In this document: positions 1 to 6,268 of the stretch, piece by piece | Numbering within the stretch: position 1 is the first letter of the stretch | Layout of the letters: the number at the start of each line of letters is the position of its first letter | Source: Pseudomonadota bacterium | Lineage (GTDB): Bacteria > Bdellovibrionota > Oligoflexia > Oligoflexales > Oligoflexaceae | Reading direction: 5' to 3' | DNA length: 7,077 nucleotides | Assembly (NCBI GenBank): GCA_029556045.1 | Contig: JAKQGS010000373.1 | Location: 1 to 7,077 of the forward strand | Notes under the pieces: generated by a model | The model's database searches: none | What the model was told of the DNA's origin: nothing | Seen by the model: only the letters and a program-made list of their open reading frames with translations | Made by a program: the position numbers and the translations under genes

Positions 1-417
1 GGGTTGCGTGGAACCAGTCTCAAGACAATTGAGAATGCCGTGCCTTCAGATTGGATTAAGGTTCCTGCAGGACCGTTTTCTTTTTCCCGACCTCCCGATA
101 TGGTGGAGCAAAACGGGCAAGGCGTTGATTCTTATGTCAGATCTTACCGAAACGATGGTTTTGAATTGCACTTTGACTACGGAATGTATGCCGGATGCAC
201 GCAAAACCCCGATGAGTTGATTGATGAAAAATGGGCTGAAATCACCGATGAAGATCGCGTGACAGAAATCGATGATATACGATACGAGAAGTTTTCAATG
301 GTCAAATTTATGGACATTGGCCATCCCACTTTCAATTTGACAATGCACATCTATGGCAAATCATCTGAGGATCAGGCAGTGGCCAAAACTATTTTTCGCA
401 GTATTCGGTTTGAATAG
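1..417 (+). CDS. Uncharacterised protein, probably 5'-truncated by the window edge
   Basis: I do not recognise this protein. The frame is open from base 1 to the TAG at 415-417. The first possible start, TTG at 4, has no visible upstream context, so the true N-terminus (perhaps a signal peptide or lipoprotein signal) may lie outside the window. The visible 137 residues form an acidic, soluble, beta-rich-looking domain with alternating aromatic and polar residues (for example FELHFDYG near residues 53-60) and no membrane segment. Two Trp (residues 17 and 77) and one Cys are present. It converges on the abiEii remnant with a 30-bp gap that contains no convincing terminator. Its base composition resembles that of the AbiE genes rather than the GC-richer lon region. 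The coding call is fairly secure; the function is unknown. Confidence 0.7.
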   Translation, partial: GLRGTSLKTIENAVPSDWIKVPAGPFSFSRPPDMVEQNGQGVDSYVRSYRNDGFELHFDYGMYAGCTQNPDELIDEKWAEITDEDRVTEIDDIRYEKFSMVKFMDIGHPTFNLTMHIYGKSSEDQAVAKTIFRSIRFE

Positions 418-447
418 ATCGCGAAAGTGAAAGTTTAGTTCGCAAGG

Positions 448-970
448 TCAGAGGCAATAGGGCATTTCTTCTAGAAATTTTAAAAGATCACTCATGATCG
501 TCTTTATTTCAGGAACCGAAAGTTCGCTAAAATGTCTTAGACGGTGAGCTTCTAAACGCTCCTGAAAGATCTTGTCGGTTATAACATCGCGCAAATCTTT
601 CATCGAATATGCAGTACCTCTATTTTCAAAGCACATTTTGACAGCGGCAGAAAGTTTGCTTTGATCCAAGCCGATTTTGATTAGCATCCACATATCGACA
701 AAGTCTTTACACCGGCTATTGCCGGTTCTAAAACGCAACACAGTTTCAAGCTTTTCAGCGAATACAAATTCCTTCGGATAAACTTTAAATTCAAGATTTT
801 CGGCGCCCATGGGTACAACCTCCTTTCCATATGAAAGCGCGACCTTCGGCAATACTTGCAAGGCGAGCCAGAAATCGTTCTTGACACAAAATCAGCTGGA
901 CTTCTGGCATTCGAAGTCCCAGGTTCTCTGCCAGTCGCGCCAATTTTTCTCTTATTTGCTGCTCATTCAT
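448..970 (-). pseudogene. abiEii: AbiEii-type nucleotidyltransferase toxin, broken by an internal deletion with a frameshift
   Basis: Reading from ATG at 970, the first 51 residues look like a normal AbiEii/AbiGii N-terminus: helical, with the usual QERFLARLA stretch at residues 30-38 and the Lys-Gly-Gly (49-51) that opens motif I. The frame then runs through eight unrelated residues into TGA at 793-791. In another frame, stopping at 448, lies the AbiEii C-terminal half: YPKE-VFAEKLE (motif III type) and NSRCKDFVDMWML (motif IV type). In intact homologues of about 270-300 residues, roughly 100 residues separate these parts, including the motif I Ser/Asp residues that bind nucleotide and metal. 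These are absent, so toxin activity should be lost. The ATG directly follows the antitoxin stop codon (TAG ATG), the expected antitoxin-first operon order. No further stops interrupt the two halves, which suggests a fairly recent lesion. Confidence 0.85.
808..826 (-). promoter_or_regulatory. Strong Shine-Dalgarno plus ATG that could start the AbiEii C-terminal fragment
   Basis: On the minus strand AAAGGAGGT (826-818) is followed, after 7 nt, by ATG at 810-808. This ATG opens a 120-residue frame ending at 448 that contains the surviving motif III and IV half of AbiEii. The AAAGGAGGT is itself the Lys-Gly-Gly codon run of motif I, so the deletion seems to have placed a coding sequence next to a start codon by accident. 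Translation of the N-terminal frame stops at 791, just past this ATG, so reinitiation or independent initiation is possible. Whether the fragment is made is not known. Confidence 0.5.
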
Positions 971-1549
971 CTATCCGACCGCCTCAATCAACCTGGCAAC
1001 CTTACCTTTTACACGAAAAAGATCACCGAGCTTCTTTAATTCAGAAAGCTCGATAACCACACGTCTTTTTTGAGCTAAATAGAAAATCTTTACCAATTCA
1101 CCAACTGGATGCCCGGCGCGCAATAGATCCACCATAGTTTGCTCGATAGTCGTCACGAGAAGGCCGTCTATTTTTTTGGTTTTAAACTTCGAAAGCGGCA
1201 TTCGCACGCGAAAGAACTTGGCGTTTTTTAACTTCCGCGATGGCCCCTTGCTCTGTGGCACAATCAGACTTATCACACGGGTTGGTTCATCGCTCAAATT
1301 GTAAAGTTGAAGTGCCGTTTCCAAACCGACAAGGGCCTCCGGAACCACGAGCAACATTTCGTGGATGATTTCTTTGAGATCGAGCTCTTGGGCCTGATTT
1401 GCAAAACAATATAGCCCTTGTGCACGTCTTTCAATGGCACCATTCCGAATAAGGTAGGTGAGCATACGGGAGGAAACTCCAACCCTGGCTGCATCAGTGG
1501 TTGAAAATGTCAGATGTTTAAGACCCTGGAGTTTTTTGAGGCTTTCCAT
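971..1549 (-). CDS. abiEi: AbiEi-family antitoxin / winged-helix transcriptional regulator
   Basis: The product is 192 residues, a normal length for AbiEi antitoxins. Residues 13-50 match the N-terminal winged-helix of the family: a helix starting FSTTDAARVG, a recognition-type stretch SSRMLTYLIRNG, then a beta-wing ERRAQGLYCF. Residues from about 60 on form the C-terminal antitoxin domain, with HEMLLVVPEALVGLETAL followed by the beta strand RVISLIVP and a basic patch (100-127). In studied AbiE systems this protein represses its own promoter and counteracts the AbiEii nucleotidyltransferase without stable complex formation (type IV behaviour). The gene is intact, whereas the downstream toxin, whose ATG abuts this stop codon, is not. 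It may therefore persist as a solitary antitoxin/regulator. ATG at 1549 is preceded by only a weak purine-rich stretch (GAGTAGAGA). Family assignment is confident; the remaining role is inference. Confidence 0.87.
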   Translation of the reverse strand: MESLKKLQGLKHLTFSTTDAARVGVSSRMLTYLIRNGAIERRAQGLYCFANQAQELDLKEIIHEMLLVVPEALVGLETALQLYNLSDEPTRVISLIVPQSKGPSRKLKNAKFFRVRMPLSKFKTKKIDGLLVTTIEQTMVDLLRAGHPVGELVKIFYLAQKRRVVIELSELKKLGDLFRVKGKVARLIEAVG

Positions 1550-1559
1550 ATTTGATATT

Positions 1560-1625
1560 CTCTACTCGATAAGTAAAAGTGATTTGTATATCTTACATAT
1601 GTAATTATCGCACATCAACTCTACT
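1560..1625 (-). promoter_or_regulatory. Candidate autoregulated abiEi promoter with palindromic operator
   Basis: On the minus strand TTGATG (1618-1613) and TAAGAT (1595-1590) are separated by 17 bp and resemble -35 and -10 boxes (4/6 matches each), about 40 bp before the abiEi start. A perfect 12-bp palindrome TTACATATGTAA (1593-1604) covers the -10 edge and spacer. A 7-bp direct repeat CTCTACT (plus-strand sequence) occurs at 1560-1566 and 1619-1625, flanking the promoter. AbiEi proteins studied elsewhere bind repeats in their own promoter, so these are reasonable operator candidates. Their use here is inferred only from position. Confidence 0.35.
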
Positions 1626-1641
1626 TTTTGAGTGTAGAACA

Positions 1642-1761
1642 TTACATTACTCGCAATCCGCCCTCGTAAGAATTACGCATTCGATCAATTAAACCAGCAA
1701 TTTCAATAAGTAAGAATGCGAGTTGCCCATAAACCCATTTTCTCTCAAAAAAGGTCTCCAT
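1642..1761 (-). other. Short open frame, possible gene remnant in the lon-abiEi spacer
   Basis: The 264-bp spacer between lon and abiEi (1550-1813) holds no clear gene. Within it, a minus-strand frame from ATG at 1761 to TAA at 1642 would encode 39 residues. The composition looks protein-like (an amphipathic stretch YGQLAFLLIEIAGLIDRM), and the frame stays open upstream into lon. No Shine-Dalgarno precedes the ATG. I cannot match it to a family; it could be a decayed 3' end of an older gene or a chance frame. Confidence 0.2.
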
Positions 1762-1813
1762 ATGAAAGGTACCCACAGAAGCAGATCGATGTACCGGGGT
1801 GCTATTTCTACGC

Positions 1814-4261
1814 TTAAAGGGAGAGTTCAGAAGCAGGTTCGGATGGTCGCAATTCCTCGCCCGGCACCGCTTCCAGCGGCCCAAAGGCTTCATAGATGAC
1901 CTCTGCCATGGTAGCCACCGGACGAATCGACAGATTAGCGCGAACCTCCACCGGGATATGCTCCAGATCGCTGAGGTTGGCGGCCGGAATCAAAACCCGT
2001 TGTTTGCCATAGCGGGCAGCCGCCAGCACCTTTTCCCGGATACCGCCCACCGCCAGCACCTGGCCACGCAGGGTCACTTCGCCCGTCATGGCCAGATCCA
2101 CCGGCAGGGACTGTTGCCGCAACAATGACAACAGTGCACAAAGGATCGCGATGCCCGCACTGGGACCATCCTTGGGCGTACCACCATCGGGAAAATGCAG
2201 GTGAATCAAACTGCGTTCCAGCATTGACCGGTCAACACCATAGGCTTCCGCATGCACCTGCAGCCACGACAGCACCGTCTCGGCGCTTTCTTTCATCACG
2301 GCCCCCAGGGATCCGGTGAGTTTCAGCGTCGGGCCACCCTGCGCCAGGGGAATCTGCGTCGACTCCACATAGAGTATATCGCCACCCACCGACGTATAAG
2401 CCAAACCGATGGCCACACCCGGTGCCAGGTTAGCGTCCAGAGGCTCGTCGATATAACGGGGTGGTCCCAGCCATTGTGCCAGCAACGGCGCGGTCAGAGA
2501 CGGAGCCAGAGTCTTACGACGGCGGTTGTCCATCAGCTGTCGCACCATCTTGCGTCCCAGCACCGCCAGCTCCCGCTTAAGTTGCCGCACACCGGCCTCG
2601 CGGGTGTAATGACGGAGGATCAACTCAATTGACTTATCCGCCAGACGGAACTGCCGGTTGGTCAACCCCAGCTCTTCCCGCAGTTCCGGCAGCAGGTATT
2701 TCTGGGCAATCTCGATCTTTTCCCGATCGGTGTAGCTGGTTACATCCACCACATCCATACGATCCAGCAAGGGATCAGACATGCGCCCCGTCTCATTGGC
2801 GGTGGCGATAAAAATCACCTGTGACAGATCAAAAGGCACCGCCAGGTAATGATCCACAAAAGTCCGGTTCTGCTCCCGGTCCAGGACTTCCAGCAGCGCA
2901 GCCGCGAGATCTCCCCCCGCTTCACCGGAAAGTTTATCGATCTCGTCCAACAGGATCACGGGATCACGGGCTCCGGCCTGCTTGATGGCCTGCATCAGTT
3001 TACCCGGCATGGATCCGATATAGGTGCGGCGATGGCCGCGGATTTCCGCTTCGTCTTTGACGCCTCCCAACGAGATGCGGGCAAATGGACGGTCCAATGC
3101 CTCCGCAATGGAACGGGCCAACGAAGTTTTGCCAACCCCCGGCGGGCCCGCAAACAGCAGGATCTGCCCCGGCGGGGCCCCCCTGTGCAACGCCACCGCA
3201 AGATATTCCAGTATACGATCCTTCACCGCCTGCAGGCCGTAGTGATCGCGATTGAGAATTGCCGCCGCCTTACGCAGAGAGGGGGATTTGCGGGGGGCCA
3301 CCGCGCCCCAGGGGAGAGCGGCCATGAATTGAAGATAATTATACGAGACCATGTATTCGGGATTACCGGGGCTGGACAATCCCAAACGCTCCAGCTCCTC
3401 CTTAACCGCCGCCGCCGGCAGATCCGGCAGATCCATCTGGGACAGGGACTCTTCCAGCTGCTCCACTCCCTGGGTGCCTTCCAGTTCACCCAGCTCCCGC
3501 CGGATCACCTGAATCTGCTCCCGCAGATAATGCCGCCGCTGTTCCTCCTGCAGATCACCCTTCACCTGATCATGAATGTCTTCAGACATCTTGTGGAGGT
3601 TCATCTCCCGCTTCAGCATCCCCAGCATGCTCCGCACCCGGGCTCGCAGATCAAACTGCTCCAGATACTGCAACCTCTCTTCGAGGGTCAGCGATAAATG
3701 CGGTGCGATGGCATCACACAAGAAGGCGGGATCATCGGATGACTGCAGACGGGCATTGGTTTCCGGCAGGATGTCCGGTTGTGCTCGCAGCAGCCGTTGA
3801 ATGTCGGATTTCAGGGTTTTAACGGTGGCCAAAAAGGCCTTCGTGCGTTTAGCGGGGCGATCCGTCACGATATCGACACGCCCCACCCAGCCGTACCGAT
3901 GTTTTTTTAAATTCTTGAGGATGAATCGTCGTCGCCCCTCCAGCACCGCACCGGTTTCCCCATTGGGGAGTTTCAAAAGCGAAACCACTTCCGCCTCGAC
4001 CCCCACGCGGGACCATTTGATCTTGTTACGACCTGCGTGGTTCTGGGTTGTCACCACCCCGACCCGAAAGCCGCCCCGCTGCGCCGCCTTGAGGTCGGCA
4101 GCCCTGAGTCCTTTGAGGGATGCAATCGGCAGGGAGTTGTGGGGAAAAAGCACGGCACCCGGCAATGGCAAAATCGGCAGCTCTATACCGGAGGAAACCA
4201 CATGGATTCCCTCTGGCGCAAAACGCCCCATGGCTCGGCTATCGTGGATAAAATGACTCAT
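1814..4261 (-). CDS. lon: ATP-dependent protease Lon (LonA type)
   Basis: This cytoplasmic AAA+ serine protease degrades misfolded proteins and selected regulators, including many antitoxins. All LonA parts occur in order in 815 residues (E. coli Lon has 784). The N-terminal substrate-binding domain spans about 27-215, starting ELPILPLPGAVLFP. A charged coiled coil spans about 205-265. The ATPase has Walker A GPPGVGKT (372-379), Walker B VILLDE (435-440) and a sensor-1-type ATANE (486-490). The C-terminal protease domain holds catalytic Ser701 in PKDGPSAG and Lys744 in GGIREK, 43 residues apart as in E. coli. Off-consensus positions include GDL for GDP after Walker B, LGAVM where Lon usually has LG(D/E)VM, and PDGG for PEGA before the active site. 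It may be a second, specialised Lon. ATG at 4261 was chosen as the only start giving a complete domain; its ribosome site is weak. A second in-frame Met lies at residue 11. Confidence 0.97.
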   Translation of the reverse strand: MSHFIHDSRAMGRFAPEGIHVVSSGIELPILPLPGAVLFPHNSLPIASLKGLRAADLKAAQRGGFRVGVVTTQNHAGRNKIKWSRVGVEAEVVSLLKLPNGETGAVLEGRRRFILKNLKKHRYGWVGRVDIVTDRPAKRTKAFLATVKTLKSDIQRLLRAQPDILPETNARLQSSDDPAFLCDAIAPHLSLTLEERLQYLEQFDLRARVRSMLGMLKREMNLHKMSEDIHDQVKGDLQEEQRRHYLREQIQVIRRELGELEGTQGVEQLEESLSQMDLPDLPAAAVKEELERLGLSSPGNPEYMVSYNYLQFMAALPWGAVAPRKSPSLRKAAAILNRDHYGLQAVKDRILEYLAVALHRGAPPGQILLFAGPPGVGKTSLARSIAEALDRPFARISLGGVKDEAEIRGHRRTYIGSMPGKLMQAIKQAGARDPVILLDEIDKLSGEAGGDLAAALLEVLDREQNRTFVDHYLAVPFDLSQVIFIATANETGRMSDPLLDRMDVVDVTSYTDREKIEIAQKYLLPELREELGLTNRQFRLADKSIELILRHYTREAGVRQLKRELAVLGRKMVRQLMDNRRRKTLAPSLTAPLLAQWLGPPRYIDEPLDANLAPGVAIGLAYTSVGGDILYVESTQIPLAQGGPTLKLTGSLGAVMKESAETVLSWLQVHAEAYGVDRSMLERSLIHLHFPDGGTPKDGPSAGIAILCALLSLLRQQSLPVDLAMTGEVTLRGQVLAVGGIREKVLAAARYGKQRVLIPAANLSDLEHIPVEVRANLSIRPVATMAEVIYEAFGPLEAVPGEELRPSEPASELSL

Positions 4262-4293
4262 GCGGTCCCGTCCGTCTGGGTTTTCCCTCTGGG

Positions 4294-4339
4294 CCTCCTT
4301 TAGGCAATGGAACCGGGACTGTCAAGTCATCTGACCTGA
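4294..4339 (-). promoter_or_regulatory. Candidate lon promoter and operator-like dyad
   Basis: The 106-bp gap upstream of lon contains, on the minus strand, a perfect TTGACA (4325-4320). Seventeen bp downstream lies a poor -10 candidate TAAAGG (4302-4297). An 18-bp dyad, TCAAGTCA-TC-TGACCTGA on the plus strand (4322-4339, 7 of 8 arm positions paired), overlaps the -35 box, as a repressor or activator site would. The strongest Shine-Dalgarno-like run, AAAGGAGG (4302-4295), lies 33 nt before the lon ATG, too far for normal use, and overlaps the proposed -10. No sigma-32 or CIRCE element is recognisable. The dyad is seen directly; the promoter call is weak. Confidence 0.3.
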
Positions 4340-4367
4340 ACATATATTTGTTAGTATTTAAAGAAAG

Positions 4368-5606
4368 TTACACCTCAAGTGCCAAAACGCGGCTGAGGAC
4401 CCTTTTGCGGGTGGCCTTGATCTGGGAGCGTTTGTAACGGTCGTGGCTGGCGTCCCCCCGTAGATTATGCTGGTAGGACTCCTCATCCAGAATATGCACC
4501 TCGTAGGGGAAATACCCGCTGGTATCCTCATAGGACTCCAACTCCCCCCAGCAGCTGGAGAAGACCAGAATGTCCTGCAGGATGGCCTTTGCCTTAGGGT
4601 CCGCTCCGGGGGATTCCACATATCGTTTGAGACGATCCCGCCATTTGACCTGGGGATGGCGGGAGCGGATCAACTGCCGACAGGTCAGTTGCACCGATCG
4701 ATAGTTGCGGCCGGTATGAGGATTGGCGGGATCCCGCGGAGCAGGGGCCACCAGCTGCTCGCTGATATCCTCCAGACGGCGGTTAAATTCTTCCACGTCC
4801 ATGCGACCGCTCTTCAGCAATTTGGTCCAGACATCCACATTGTAGTGAAACTGATCGAGATCGATCAGGCTATTGCGGGAGCGACCGGGATTGCAGTTGG
4901 GATACGACACCATGTGATGCTCCTGCAGAAACTTCAGCGCCAGCATCACATCCCCTAGATGGCGGGTGATAATACGCACCCCCAGCAGGTCGTAAATAGT
5001 CTCCGCCACGTTGGCTTTTTTATGCAGCAACTTGAGGATTATAGATTCACGGGATTTGTTGTTTTTCCACTCTACCCGCGTCAGCTCAATACTGGCACCA
5101 CGGGTACCAAATTGTAGATGATCCTCATCATCCTTGAAGAGAAATCCCCGGAACCGGCTCATGATCTGCTCACGGGCTTCGTCGATATCTGTCAGACGGT
5201 ACACCCCCTCGATGTGGGCAATGGTGTGCATCACCCGCAACATGGCACAGGCCCAGGCCTGCCGTTGACTGTTTTCGTCGCTGGTATCGGCGGCACACAG
5301 CATGATATGCCGCGCATCATGCGCATAAAGCAAATCTTCGGGAGGTCTGCAGCCAGCTTTCCATTCGGCCGGCATGAGAAAACGTTCAATGAAAGACAGG
5401 GATTCTACGATCACCGCGTGGATGCGGCGGGCGTCATGGGGATGGTCCGGATCGTAGCCGTAGTATTTTAGGAAATGGGTGGCATCCTGCCAGTCGCGGA
5501 CCTGCATATCCGTCAGGTCGACCGCAGACTTGCCAGCAATAAAGACTTCCATGACCCCCCAGTTAAAGGACCACCGTTCCAGCAAACCGTTGACATCCAG
5601 ATTCAT
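4368..5606 (-). CDS. RelA/SpoT-like nucleotidyltransferase-fold protein (possible divergent (p)ppGpp synthetase family)
   Basis: The product is 412 residues with no signal peptide or membrane segment. The second half follows the order of the RelA/SpoT synthetase domain. A basic KSRESIILK stretch (184-192) stands where the ATP-binding loop lies. IYDLLGVRII (204-213) has the metal-ligand-type Asp206 and the (G/A)-(I/V)-R signature. NYRSVQL (301-307) corresponds to GYRSLH and keeps the nucleotide-stacking-type Tyr302. PYEVHIL (367-373) corresponds to the VEIQIRT strand with Glu369, and an H-x2-YK (388-392) follows. The usual Gly and His of GYxxxH and the Gln of ExQ are changed, so the substrate may differ. 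The helical N-terminal half contains several His (96, 100, 127, 131) but no classic HD hydrolase signature I can defend. A good GGGGAGGT site lies just before ATG 5606. From memory it resembles the TIGR04552-type family of deltaproteobacteria; this is unverified. It lies 106 bp upstream of lon on the same strand. Confidence 0.62.
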   Translation of the reverse strand: MNLDVNGLLERWSFNWGVMEVFIAGKSAVDLTDMQVRDWQDATHFLKYYGYDPDHPHDARRIHAVIVESLSFIERFLMPAEWKAGCRPPEDLLYAHDARHIMLCAADTSDENSQRQAWACAMLRVMHTIAHIEGVYRLTDIDEAREQIMSRFRGFLFKDDEDHLQFGTRGASIELTRVEWKNNKSRESIILKLLHKKANVAETIYDLLGVRIITRHLGDVMLALKFLQEHHMVSYPNCNPGRSRNSLIDLDQFHYNVDVWTKLLKSGRMDVEEFNRRLEDISEQLVAPAPRDPANPHTGRNYRSVQLTCRQLIRSRHPQVKWRDRLKRYVESPGADPKAKAILQDILVFSSCWGELESYEDTSGYFPYEVHILDEESYQHNLRGDASHDRYKRSQIKATRKRVLSRVLALEV

Positions 5607-5686
5607 GCCACCTCCCCTGAGCGATCGTCTGTCTCTATGTTATAATAAAAACAACTCACCGCAATGGCACCGCAAGGATTGATCTC
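5607..5686. promoter_or_regulatory. Divergent promoter region between the RelA/SpoT-like gene and the thioredoxin-like gene
   Basis: This 80-bp gap serves both directions. On the plus strand a perfect TATAAT (5641-5646) lies about 40 bp before ATG 5687; no TTGACA-like -35 sits 16-18 bp upstream. The minus strand offers TATAAC over the same AT-rich patch. Ribosome sites are clear on both sides: GGGGAGGT next to ATG 5606 on the minus strand, and AAGGA (5674-5678) 8 nt before ATG 5687 on the plus strand. The 10-mer TATAATAAAA at 5641-5650 recurs at both promoters of the 6682-6872 region. Confidence 0.4.
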
Positions 5687-6268
5687 ATGATAAAAATAAA
5701 GCAATACGCCATATCCTGCACAATGTTGGCTGGAATTTCATGGGGACTGGGAAAGGCCGACATAACTCAAGCGGCCGACGACAAGGGTAAGCTACAGGAG
5801 CAAAAAATCGGCGAAAACTATGTCATCACCGATAAGTACACCCACGATTGGATCAAGTTTCCCCCACTGTCCGGCAAAAGTGTCAATGCAAACGAAACCG
5901 TGCAGATCACTCCCCGCCCGGGCGAACCGATGGTGGTGTTTTTTCTGGCCTCGTGGTGCCTACCCTGTCAGGGACTGGTGGCCAAAGTTCAGGAGCTAGA
6001 CGCCAAATTCGCGCCCCTTGGAGTCAAATTTGTGTATGCCTTTTCCCACGATACCGCCAAGGATGCTCAAGGATTCTGGACTGCCCACGGTATGAAGGGG
6101 CACGCCCTCATTGTGGATCGTAAGACATTGGATGCGTTCCATCAGCCGGAACTTCCCACGATCTATGTGGCGGATCGGCACGCCTGGCTGATCTCCCGCA
6201 CCATAAAAACAAAGCCGCAGGATCTTGCGGCTCTGGAGGGGTTTTTAAAACTTCATACGACCCTTTAA
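5687..6268 (+). CDS. Exported thioredoxin-fold protein (TlpA/ResA-like), WCLPC active site
   Basis: The 193 residues begin with a Sec-type signal peptide: Lys3/Lys5, a hydrophobic core over about 7-22, and a likely cut in TQAAD near residues 29-31. Cys11 is not in a lipobox, so a soluble periplasmic protein is more likely than a lipoprotein. The thioredoxin domain follows: strand MVVFFLASW (82-90), redox site Cys91-Leu-Pro-Cys94, and the cis-Pro loop ELPTIYV with Pro157. The likely role is thiol-disulfide exchange in the envelope, as in cytochrome c maturation or disulfide isomerisation; the CLPC dipeptide does not decide between oxidant and reductant. The insert between the CxxC helix and the cis-Pro (about 115-150) is typical of TlpA/ResA-like proteins. 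AAGGA 8 nt upstream supports the ATG. No cytochrome maturation genes are visible nearby. Its stop codon overlaps that of the opposing gene. Confidence 0.9.
   Translation: MIKIKQYAISCTMLAGISWGLGKADITQAADDKGKLQEQKIGENYVITDKYTHDWIKFPPLSGKSVNANETVQITPRPGEPMVVFFLASWCLPCQGLVAKVQELDAKFAPLGVKFVYAFSHDTAKDAQGFWTAHGMKGHALIVDRKTLDAFHQPELPTIYVADRHAWLISRTIKTKPQDLAALEGFLKLHTTL

Noticed and set aside
421..443. GCGAA...TTCGC stem between the first gene and abiEii
   Set aside because: A 5-bp stem with a 13-nt loop and no T-tract is too weak to call a terminator.
809..1056. Plus-strand frames across the abiE genes
   Set aside because: They are antisense to recognisable AbiEi/AbiEii sequence and have no family resemblance.
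826..1768. 12-bp repeat TCCATATGAAAG at 826-837 and 1757-1768
   Set aside because: One such pair is expected by chance in a window of this size, and the flanks do not match, so it gives no evidence of duplication or deletion ends.
1768..1797. GGTAC...GTACC inverted repeat downstream of lon as a terminator
   Set aside because: The stem is only 5 bp with an 18-nt or longer loop and no T-run follows, so it is not a convincing rho-independent terminator.
2849..3697. Plus-strand open frame of 282 residues inside lon
   Set aside because: It is antisense to the ATPase core of lon. Its His/Gln/Arg-rich composition is typical of a mirror frame, with no domain or ribosome site.
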